17,832 nt of DNA from NCBI GenBank assembly GCA_015039465.1, contig MU129982.1, positions 1 to 17,832 on the forward strand, in the 5' to 3' direction. This document shows, in pieces, positions 1-8,227 of this stretch; position 1 is the first letter of the stretch; the number at the start of each line of letters is the position of its first letter. This stretch comes from Phlegmacium glaucopus. Taxonomy: Eukaryota; Basidiomycota; Agaricomycetes; Agaricales; Cortinariaceae. The notes below the pieces were generated by a model. The model saw only the letters and a list, made by a program, of their open reading frames with translations, ran no database searches and was not told where the DNA came from. Made by a program: the position numbers and the translations under genes.

Positions 1-693
1 ATACACAACAGTTAGATCACTCTGATATCAGAGAAATAAAAATTCCCAAAATACCCTGACCCCTCCAGAAGGGTAAGGGTTTTTCAAGGGTCAAAAAATC
101 TGTACCCTGACCCTGACCCTCCTTACCCTTACCCTTGTACCCCAGGGGTTTCCCAAACCCCTGCCCATCACTATACAAAGATACCATGCGAAGCCAAAGA
201 TGGTCTTCACAAAGCTCCCTGCTTGTCTTTGAAAGATATTCCAGAGTCTCCCAAAGATGACCTGGTCTCAGGAAGATTTTGTACCTGTCTCTTGAAAGAC
301 ACATGGTCTTAATGCCTTTGAGATCTTTAGGTCTTTCCAAAGACCCCAAAGATGCCCAAACTTCAAAGATGACCCTCATGTTTTCCTGATGCTTGATGTT
401 GATATGTCACATGGCCCAGGTCACTTCCACATTGAGCCGAAATGGGGAAGTAGTCTTGCCAATTTTGATTCCCAGAAAGTTCCCAGGGACCCTGTACATA
501 CACTTAAAAAGAGATTTGTAAAGCAAAAATTGACAAAAAGTATAAAACCACCAATTCTGAGTTATTCTCGATCACAAAAGATGTGAGTAAGGATGTACGA
601 TATTACAGACTACCTTTCTGGAGGAATGAAATTACTCGTCATATACTACTTCTTCGTTGAAACCTTCCGACTTCCATTATGTTATCCGTTTTA
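1..693. other. Gene-free flank with low-complexity sequence
   Basis: No convincing gene is visible here. The open frame at 17-379 on the minus strand translates largely to Gly/Lys/Gln runs derived from the GGGTAAGGG/GGGTCAGGG tract, plus Leu/Arg-rich filler. I read it as part of a dispersed genomic repeat rather than a protein. The short plus-strand frame at 389-586 has no recognisable motif. The right part (about 590-693) is the downstream flank of the WSC gene on the minus strand. Confidence 0.5.
55..150. repeat. Degenerate CCCTGA/CCCTTA telomere-like repeat tract
   Basis: The tract holds runs such as CCCTGACCCTGACCCT and CCCTTACCCTTG, and the complementary sense GGGTAAGGG lies beside them. 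These differ from the canonical fungal telomere unit CCCTAA at one position per unit. The units are irregular and mixed with other sequence. This is therefore better read as an internal minisatellite or the edge of a dispersed repeat than as a real chromosome end. Confidence 0.55.
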
Positions 694-2475
694 TCAAGGT
701 GAGGAGACTATAGCTCCTTCCGTCTCTATATCCGTCGCTATAAAAATTGCTTCACAATCACTCTTCAGATAATTCGGGTGACCGTCGATGGGAGAAAATA
801 CAAGATCAATGCGTCTGCCTGCGGTAATGTTCGGACAAAGTGCCCAGAGATCAGCACGAGAATTAACGCCTAATAAAAGAGGCTGAAAAAGGGGGCCAAT
901 GGGATTGATGGGGTTTGGCTATAAAATCTGATTTAGAAGCTTTCAACAGGACGTCTATGCACATACCATCGAACAGTATCCATTGAAAAATGTCGCATCA
1001 GGCATTCCATTGACAAATGTTGGAGAATCCCCCACATTCACTGTGAAGGAAACTGATATTTGTGCAACAAGAACCCCAGGAGTGCCCAACCCTAAGCTCA
1101 TAACGTCGAGGCAATTAGTACAGGCCTACAATATTTATCAAAATCAATGTGTTAGTTTGTGTTTGAGGCAGGGTGGAAATATAAATTCACTGAAAAAATA
1201 AAGAAGCCTGGAGGGAAAGTCGCATCAAATGACTCGATCAGCCTTGAATTCACAATAGCCGAGCCATTTTGAAGTAAACTTCTTAGAATGACACTACCGG
1301 CAATCTGTGATTGTAAACAGGTCTGTAAATTGACTGGAGGCGCTGAGGTATCTTCATAGATTGTTATTTGAGTGTGGTCCTCGCCATTGTTAGAACCAGA
1401 GGATCCACAGAACTCTGTAGGGTCCCCAGTGCACGCAACAAGGCAATTGCTGTCGGCGACTTTTACACCTCCGAGCATTGAGTTACCACACCCTATAGGA
1501 TTGGAGCTTTAGGTACTTGCGAATTTGAGGCCATAACGATACGTACAACATTCTCCCCCATTTTCTAACCCAGCAAGAATAAAATTGTGCTCTTTACAGG
1601 CAGCAGTGCACGTTTCCACTGATGCAGGCCCGGAAAGCCCTATAATACGCTCGAGGTCGCGGGCGGTGAATCCTGGTTCTACAACGTCAAGGTCCCTATA
1701 ACCAAATTTGGTCATTCTGACAAAACGAAAGGGCGTAGATGGAATCAACCTACGAGAAACAACCTTTGTATTCCCAGGTATTGACGAAAGGCTTGTTGCG
1801 CGGATGAATCGCAACCGGTGCCACATTTGCGAATACAGTGATCCTACTCGGCCCACCACATGTCAAGGAACTATCTCCAGTGCACGCGTCATCGCAATCA
1901 CTATCTGGTGCGCTGATGTTTTTCTGCATTGCATAATCACAAACTGCAAGTGAAATAAATGAGCTGTTAGCCCTCAACACAATTATTTAAAGGCATGCAT
2001 TGGGGTTTATCGACGTACAGCATTGCTATCCACGATCATAATTTATCAGCCTCATTCTCCTGAATAAGTAAAAAAACATACTTCGTGGAACTCCACTCCA
2101 GCGAAGGCGAAGTTTCCAGGGGTACACAAAGTCATACAAGCTGCGGGTGTCATGTTCGCACTACTGAAAGAAGCCCCGCGCAAAACACGTATTCCTCCCT
2201 GATCGCTGAACATGTTCACCCCATCAATATTATGAATGCATATTCTCAGAATAGAAATGAAATTTACACAAAACAACCAACTCGGCTCCAACCAGGCAGG
2301 ATAGCATTGGGGTCAGAAGAATTTTGTCGAACCTCCAGAACTTGGATAGGGTCTGCATTGACCTAACAAATGAAACCAGTAAGTCTTAGAGTATAGGGAA
2401 CGTATAGACACTGTTCGATACCACAACTGCATAGAGAATCGTTGTAATAACGAAGGTAGAAAGCCAACTTGGCAT
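694..2475 (-). CDS. Secreted protein with two WSC domains (9 exons, intact)
   Basis: Exons on the minus strand, in order: 2475-2422, 2362-2268, 2205-2082, 2025-2019, 1943-1754, 1695-1547, 1492-1191, 1125-967 and 918-694. They sum to 1305 bases (434 residues plus stop), and every intron is GT-AG, 48-75 bases long and in phase. Residues 1-21 form a signal peptide (MPSW start, hydrophobic core, likely cleavage after VNA). WSC domain 1 has its eight cysteines at 48, 73, 77, 93, 95, 110, 114 and 122. WSC domain 2 has them at 155, 186, 190, 206, 208, 223, 227 and 235. Residues 240-434 form a C-terminal region that I recall following WSC domains in mushroom proteins, with a WALCPN...DLVFSP...NY motif near the end. 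No membrane anchor is visible. WSC domains are carbohydrate-binding modules, so an extracellular or cell-wall glycan-binding role is inferred. The catalytic function, if any, is unknown. Confidence 0.82.
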
Positions 2476-2514
2476 CTTGGATCACAAGTGTTGAGTTCGT
2501 TCGACCAAGATCTC

Positions 2515-2526
2515 TTTATATATATA
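2515..2526 (-). promoter_or_regulatory. TATA box of the WSC gene
   Basis: On the minus strand the sequence reads TATATATATAAA, starting about 50 bases and ending about 40 bases before the ATG at 2475. This fits a TATA element followed by a short 5' leader and supports the chosen start codon. Confidence 0.55.
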
Positions 2527-3166
2527 CGATGACATTGATGATCATCAGGGTCATCATTTGGTGATTTGAAGACAGCAGATATTCCAGTTTTTTCCGGGTG
2601 ATGGTATTAGCGGATAGAACGTGCCTTAAGATCTCGGTTTATGACATATATGTGCCTAGATGTGCGTAGTGGTTGATATACAATTCAAACATAATTAACA
2701 CAGGGAGTCTGCGAGCGTACACAGGAGCAAGCACGCTTTCAACGATTCTTTGTATATGGATAACGTTAAGTACGAGGTCGAATAGGTTCAAGTTCGAGTG
2801 ACGAATTACTTTTCGCTTCAGGGATCTTGAAATAGCGATACAGTAAGTAGTTTGCCACGATTCACGAAACGAACTAACGCCTACTCACGCTGCCATATTT
2901 TTGAGACTTCCACAAGGTCAATATATCTGCCGTTTGTCTGCCGTGCTTCGTTGGCTGTTAAAGAGTATCCAGCACTGGTCCGTCTTGAATCCTGAAAGGC
3001 AACACATATCTCAATCTCTTCGCGACATTAGGGTATCGTTAATAACCGACGAACCGCAAACACCGTTATAACAGAGGACGTCTTGGTAGGGTTTTCGGGC
3101 CTGTCAAAAATTGTTGAAATTTTCAGATTATAATAATAAGTGCCTGGCTAAAAATAGCGTGATAGG
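2527..3166. other. Intergenic stretch, nothing recognised
   Basis: This is AT-rich sequence with frequent stops in all frames. I see no splice-compatible coding blocks, RNA gene or repeat. The part nearest 2527 is the probable upstream region of the WSC gene. Confidence 0.5.
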
Positions 3167-3710
3167 ATGGCTGTGCGACGAATTTTGCACCTTGTGGTCT
3201 ATTTCTGCCAACCCCTAGGCCATGCCACCTTCAACAAGCCATCCAACGTTGATTCCCTTTCTCACGATGGCTTCGGGTGCCAAATTCCCCACAAACTCCA
3301 GAAGACAGGACTTGCTGTTCGACCCACAGCAAGTCCAATACTGTTTGGGATTGATCCCAATATCAACATCAATTTGAAGGCTCCGTTAGACCGTGGCACC
3401 TGAGAAGAGCGTGGCAGCCTGGTTCATACTACAAGCAAGTATTCACCTAAACCACCGAACGCCAAGGGTGGTTAACACAAGACGCACACGCATGTTAACG
3501 TGTGCACAGATCTTCTTGATTCTGGAGTACAGATCCACAATTTCAGCAATTGTTTTCGTTGTCAGGCCCTTCGTTAACCCAGTTCTTTTCGTGGGCTCAA
3601 AAACAAGATGTTTGCTCGCGATGCCTGCCTTCTTGAAGTCTTCCGACCCGACGGTTGAGAAAGCCACCTTTGGTGCATCATTGGTAACAACAGTACATAA
3701 TGTGAAAAAT
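3167..3710. other. Overlapping open frames on both strands, coding strand not resolved
   Basis: Plus-strand frames are open at 3167-3403 and at 3393 onward. A minus-strand frame is open at 3443-3721. The minus-strand translation has a balanced, charged composition (for example VAFSTVGSEDFKKAG) that looks more protein-like than its plus-strand partner. I recognise no family in either. It could be a gene relic, a transposon fragment, or an exon of the small plus-strand gene that follows, because the 3393 frame runs in phase into the donor at 3724. I cannot decide. Confidence 0.25.
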
Positions 3711-3939
3711 ATGCGACGCACTGGTAAGTATCGTTTAACGGCATTGCGTGTCTCTCATCACAGAAGGTACTCAACTGTCGACCTTTCGTAAGATGAGGAT
3801 GGCTCTCGAAGCACTCAAGGAAGGGTTGGATGGGAGTGAAGAAATGGAGGAGAAATTTCACGCCATCTCGGACCATGCTCGTGCACTAGAGGACATACTA
3901 AGGGGCGCCAGGAAACTCGCAAGAAACCATAACCTGTGA
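3711..3939 (+). CDS. Possible small two-exon helical protein (62 aa)
   Basis: Exon 1 would be 3711-3723 (ATG plus three codons and one base). The intron is 3724-3763, with a perfect GTAAGT donor and a CACAG acceptor, 40 bases long. Exon 2 is 3764-3939. Splicing is in phase and gives 62 residues, rich in Glu, Lys, Arg, Ala and Leu and probably mostly helical (MALEALKEGL, EEMEEKFHAI, ARALEDILRG). I do not recognise the family. The same frame stays open upstream to 3393, so the ATG at 3711 may instead be internal to a longer gene. The strong donor is the best evidence that this strand is transcribed. The downstream gene at 4031 is on the same strand about 90 bases away, and this block could even be its 5' part. 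Confidence 0.35.
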
Positions 3940-4030
3940 TCTTGTGTGACAATGATGTACACTTATGAGCATCACAAGACATCATCGCTAAAAGTCGCTA
4001 AACCATCGCAGTGAATCCACCTTGATATAA

Positions 4031-4606
4031 ACCCAACAATGGCTGAAGCTGCTCACCCATGGCCTGAGTACATCCTTCAAATCTGCTGTTGTCAGCGATC
4101 CTTCTGGTCGCGATGAATCTCTATTCTATGGTCCATTCACACGGCTTCTCTACACTCTTTTCTCTGTCGAAGGCCCATATGAAATTGTGCCACAATTCAA
4201 GAGTGTGGCTCTACATGGCCCTCGGGAGAACATTTACATCGGCGCTGTTCTTGTGGTGGAGGTCAGTCGTCATCCTGTTTTTTTCATGCAGATTAAACCT
4301 CCTGCCTCATTTCCCTATGACTCTAAACGCGAAGAAGCCGATGAGCAAATGAGACGCAAGTTCAGGGATCTAAGGCAGATCTTAGCCATTCCTATCCTCT
4401 ACGGCATCAGTGCATTTGGCACTCGACTGTCATTCTATGAATACAATTCAGCGACCCAGGTCCTCCAACCAGAGCAAGTTCTCCGGTCCTACCCTTGCAT
4501 TCTTGCCGACATGGCTCCCATCACTCGCTGGGACTGTGACGTTCTCCAACAGGAAGGGGCAAATCGCTTGAGGGATGTTGTCAATAAGGTGAAGGAGATG
4601 GTCTGA
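4031..4606 (+). CDS. Unnamed fungal protein with nuclease-like core; start unresolved
   Basis: The frame is open from just after a TAA at 4028-4030 to the TGA at 4604-4606, 191 codons without an interruption. Recognisable blocks in order: GRDESLFYGPFTRLLYTLF, VPQFKSVALHG, VFFMQIKPP, a charged helix (KREEADEQMRRKFRDL), YGISAFGTRLSFYEY and a C-terminal MAPITRWDCDVL with a helical tail. I recall this arrangement from many uncharacterised mushroom proteins. The hydrophobic strand ending QIKPP resembles the (E/Q)xK strand of PD-(D/E)XK nucleases, and most relatives I recall carry EIKPP or EVKPP there; this link is inference. No ATG precedes the conserved blocks in frame. An ATG at 4039 lies one base out of frame and ends within about 25 codons. 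Either an upstream exon is spliced in or the 5' end is damaged. Confidence 0.5.
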   Translation, partial: TQQWLKLLTHGLSTSFKSAVVSDPSGRDESLFYGPFTRLLYTLFSVEGPYEIVPQFKSVALHGPRENIYIGAVLVVEVSRHPVFFMQIKPPASFPYDSKREEADEQMRRKFRDLRQILAIPILYGISAFGTRLSFYEYNSATQVLQPEQVLRSYPCILADMAPITRWDCDVLQQEGANRLRDVVNKVKEMV

Positions 4607-4791
4607 GATCTGTCCATAGGCCATCTACACCATAAGCACATGAATTGGTGTACGTATCACAGGTCGTTGACATAAATATTCAGGCACTAAGGGTGTCCAT
4701 AGATAAACGTGGAACATCTTAGTCTAAAAGAAAAACAGGAGCGGAACAATAATTGGAGAGTCATCGACAGCGAGGAAGGCATTCGTGAAGC

Positions 4792-5513
4792 TCAAGAACC
4801 TCTCCATCCAACATAGTGCGGAAGGTATTCACACTGCTCAGCTTCCTTTGTTTCATATAACCTCGGAGGTTGACCAGCAGGAGGAAGGTTATAACCAGGA
4901 AGAGGAGGATCAAAACAGAGGACAGAATCCTCCACAGCGGCGCTCGCAAATCCTCTAGTGTCATCCGTCGTTGAATAGGCTTCCAGATGGGTCTTGAACC
5001 AATCAAACGTGCAAGGTTCAATATCCACATATCCGCGTAAATCTTTTCGGAATTGAGCCTTTATCTGAAACAACTCTTCGCACGAATACCTATAACCTTA
5101 AACTCGTTGCCAGAACGACATTAATTGAGGATAGCCCACAATTTTTGCGGCGTTCATGTAGGCTTCGAGGAACAAACGAGGAGGATCGCCGTTATATGCC
5201 ACGGCGGTTTGGTATACAGCGTACCTGCGCAAGAGAGCCATGGTTTCGATGGCAACAGATACGTCGAGTTCTGATTGTTGGAGGACAGAGGTAACAAAAG
5301 CGGGGAAGCCAAGCTGAGCAGGAGGCTGGGAAGGGGTATTTCTTGGACGCGAAGAGATGAATGAAGTAATTGGCACATATTTTAGCGAAGAATGTAAGGT
5401 TGAGACCAGTTGGGTCCAGTTCGCTGTATTGAGGAGGTTGGACCTATTCCAAGTAAGTATATTGGGCCAGTAGAGAGACTTCTTGAGGGAGATAGTCGCA
5501 CCGAAGATGACAT
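4792..5513 (-). pseudogene. Cyclin-like gene with one frameshift
   Basis: Model on the minus strand: exon 1 5513-5502 (MSSS), intron 5444-5501 (GTGCGA...CTTACTT...TAG), exon 2 5443-5140, intron 5065-5139 and exon 3 5064-4792. Exon 2 opens in one frame (LNLTFFAKICANYFIHLFA) and continues in the +1 frame (FPAFVTSVLQQSELDVSVAI, then ALLRRYAVYQ and RLFLEAYMNAAKI). The switch lies between about 5306 and 5360. With one surplus base assumed there, all exon phases agree and the frame would be about 195 codons. The order of a leader helix, an xFVTSVLQQSELDV helix, LxRR and RLFLEAYMNAAK resembles the first cyclin box of fungal cyclins. The usual SKFLxD...W stretch is missing or poorly kept. Exon 3 ends in a proline-rich tail (FDPPLPGYNLPPAGQPP). 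The neighbour at 4606 is convergent. Confidence 0.5.
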
Positions 5514-6033
5514 TGTGATGAGTATATGAGATTTAGCGTGATAATCAAGCGCAGGCCCCCAGTATGATGGGATGGTGGTCAGACAGTTTGTCTCGAGTAA
5601 AATGAGGGACCTTTCAATTGTGAACCCCCTTTATCGGTGAAACAACCCAAAGAGTCAGAGACTTATACGAGACCAACACTTTCGATTAGACACCCGTAGA
5701 ACGTAATCCGGCTTTGCACCTTCGAAAATAATTAGATTCTTGAACGAGAGGAAGTTCAAATCCGAGTCACGGTCGACTTCCAAGTCAAGTGTTAAAAAAA
5801 ATCAATCGGAGTAAATATAATCGGCAGACACCGGCATCACTTTATAGACTCAGACGATACTCTCCTCTTGGGATGTGAGTCTATTGGTCATCATACATCA
5901 TAGTACGCTTGCGTACTGAAGATAAGAATAATTACTGAACGTTGGACTCTCGACCGGATGACAAAAGCCCGCATAGTACAGTATGATCTATATTACATGT
6001 GATGTATTGGTCTTTGGCTATTCATAACGACCC
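5514..6033. other. Intergenic stretch, nothing recognised
   Basis: AT-rich, with no open frame of note and no repeat structure apparent. It lies upstream of the cyclin-like gene and downstream of the unnamed gene at 6066-7972, so it probably holds the former's promoter. I could not pick out a clear TATA box. Confidence 0.45.
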
Positions 6034-6110
6034 CTGGAGCTATTTCAGTCGGTAGAACCAGGCTCTTAAAAGCCCTCTAAAGGAACTAATTCTATCCTTC
6101 GAATACACCT
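6034..6110 (+). other. Possible tRNA-Lys(CTT)-like relic
   Basis: The sequence contains TCAGTCGGTAGA, matching the D-arm/A-box of eukaryotic tRNA-Lys. Three bases later comes AGGCTCTTAA, matching the anticodon arm with CTT at the anticodon. Some 20 bases further is CTTCGAATAC, a weak B-box-like string. The D-stem carries extra bases and no acceptor stem forms, so this is not a working tRNA gene. It also overlaps the last codons of the minus-strand gene ending at 6066, so chance resemblance is possible. Confidence 0.25.
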
Positions 6111-7972
6111 AGGTTGAGGCTTGATCGAATCATCGGGACCATCATCAGGCATTGAACGGCGTAAAGACCAGTCAAAGTGGCGGAAGCGACTCCGACTCCG
6201 AGGAGGTTTATATCCAGGTCCACCTGTGAAGAACGGCCAAGTGGGAAGGTAACATATCTCCTGAACAATCACACATGAACATTGAATATTTTTGAAAAAG
6301 TCGTTGGTTTCAAAAATGACTGACCTCATCTCCACATGCAGGTTGGCAAGTTACCCATTCACTCCAATCTAACCAGGTCATCAATTCTTCAGTAAGTTCT
6401 TTCCATCGTGTCACCAGTTCTTGAGCTGAACGAGTGAAACCTCCCTTTGATGCAGTATGTTCCATACCCTCCGCCCACATCCCGACAATCACACGGCATA
6501 TTTCTTTGGACACCCCTTTTGTTGAATTAAGAAGTAGATGTTCGGAATATGTCAAGGTGTGCGATAGCGAGTCGATATATCTGGTATGCGTCGTTGCACA
6601 CTCTATAAACACGGGTATAGCCCAAGAGAATTTCGGAATAGAATCATAATGGACCTCGGGAGGAGAGGCCGAATATATTCTATAAGGCGAAAGCATCCCG
6701 GACATAAGACCGTGTGCTTTGTTCAGAGCAAGTGTGATATCCTCCTCGGATTCCAGCATAGTTGAATTAAGAAAATGGTTTAAAACTCGAAGTCGACCAG
6801 TATAACGGTCCACGATGACCCGTAGAAAGGTTTTCCAGTCAATTCCGCTCCTTACTGGACGGTCCCAGGCACCTTGGAGGATACTCCCCATAGTTTTCCA
6901 GAGCGTTTCTACATCTTCAGGACCTTTCAAACGGTGCTCCCATCGTTCTTTCCAGAATAAGGTTTTAGACTTGGGAATAGTGCTGTGTCATAGAAGGATA
7001 CCACGCGTAGTCGAGGTGGATACGAGTTTCCCCCGGAAAGTGATTGTGCCAACTGCCAGCTTCTATAACCCTGAAATCGGTGGGTAGTCTATCGTTTGTC
7101 TTAATCACACTCGGTCGTTTGTGTCCGCGAGGACCTTCCCCTGGGACAAGATAGTGAAATGATACCACCTCAAGGCCGGCAGCAAAATCGCAGACCATTA
7201 CCTCGCTACCCACAGTCTGTTTCAGATACAAACAGGAAAGCAGCGAAGTTGTTCAGGCATTCAACTTACAAATCCATTTCCATTCTTCAGAAAAGTCAAT
7301 TATATAAACAAATTGGGATCATGAAGGAAAAAGCTGGATTTACGCACCTAACAAATCCATCTATTCCGTACTTGTTTTCCCCATTCACAAAGATCAATTA
7401 TTCGTTTCCGTTCCTCATATTTCCAGTCCGGCTTCACTTCTCCCCACGCCAAGACATCTTGACTGTCCATCGCACCTCCAGGAAACTTTGCTGCGCTGCT
7501 TCCGTCAAAATACAGAACCTTGAGTGGGCGGGTAGCAACCAAGGTGAGATGCCAACATCCCGAATGCTCCGACGTGGGGACACAAAAGAGATACGAATGT
7601 TCAGGATCTGTGGCCGTCCATTCTGGTATGCGAGGAATTTCTTCTCTGAAGGTACCGTGATAAAGAAGAGTGCCGATGGGAATCGTTCCGGGTACGATGT
7701 TATGACCTAAAAAAAAAGATGAGTTTGAGGTTTTATATATATAAAGAATCTATATACTAACCATTCCTGTATCGTGTATTTGGCCAGTGCTGCAAGAAAG
7801 AACTAACAGTGTCGAAAATGAGGTGACTCGTTGAATCTGGACTTGGTTTTTCGAAGAAATCCCACGATATATGTTCTGTTGTCGACAGCGGGATCTGTCT
7901 TGCCTTGGCCTGTATTAGAATCCAAGCCGAAGAAGAAGAAGAGGCTCTTGATGAAAAGTGTAAGTGACCCAT
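6066..7972 (-). pseudogene. Unnamed fungal protein gene with three single-base frameshifts
   Basis: Exons on the minus strand: 7972-7762, 7706-7348, 7284-7270 (15 bases), 7205-6325 and 6260-6066. The introns are 55, 63, 64 and 64 bases. Conserved-looking blocks in order: TVSSFLQHWPNTRYRNGH, GTLLYHG, EWTATDPEHSY, RPLKVLYFDGSSAA, a Gly-Ile-Asp-Gly-Phe-Val-Arg block, MEMDFEVMVCDF, GSWHNHFPGETRI, ATTHTRYIDS, the WTCQPACG helix end and EICYLPTWPFF. I recall this as a widespread uncharacterised mushroom family with no assigned function. The frame breaks at about 7371-7377 (one extra base), 7004-7006 (one missing) and 6949-6951 (one missing, in an A run). With these allowed for, all intron phases agree and the frame would be about 554 codons. 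The N-terminus is uncertain: the ATG at 7972 is the nearest in frame, but an acceptor near 7920 could join an upstream exon. Confidence 0.62.
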
Positions 7973-8227
7973 TGGACGGTATCAAATAACCTGGTTACCT
8001 GGGACCAGATGTGTATTTTATCTGAAAAGCATATCCCCAAGGATATAGCGCGGATGATATGACTCAGAGTCTATAATTTTAGGACTTGTCATGGAATTAA
8101 CGATAACTTTGTTGGAAATAACATAAGTTTCCAAGTTCTTATCAGTCAAGTCGGCCGGCATTACAAACCAAGCTCCGACTGATGAGTGTGTTGTGGTTAC
8201 ATTTTTGTTGTCCATTGAGCCAGGGGA
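7973..8227. other. Short divergent intergenic region
   Basis: This lies between the unnamed minus-strand gene and the plus-strand TypA gene, so it should hold both promoters. A minus-strand frame at 8018-8215 (65 codons) has no recognised motif. A donor-like CAGGTAACC on the minus strand near 8000 could mean that the unnamed gene has a further 5' exon here. That remains unresolved. Confidence 0.3.

Noticed and set aside
17..379. Minus-strand open frame of 120 codons
   Set aside because: Much of the product comes from the GGGTAAGGG-type repeat; low complexity and no splice or start context.
1944..2081. A frameshift in the first WSC domain, which would make the gene a pseudogene
   Set aside because: The phase problem disappears with a 7-base exon at 2019-2025 between two normal introns.
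2085..2366. Plus-strand frame opposite the WSC gene
   Set aside because: The minus strand carries sixteen ordered cysteines and phased introns there; the plus frame has no motif.
4761..5030. Minus-strand frame with a strongly hydrophobic, membrane-like stretch
   Set aside because: It is an out-of-frame shadow of the cyclin-like exon 3, whose own frame gives a sensible proline-rich tail.
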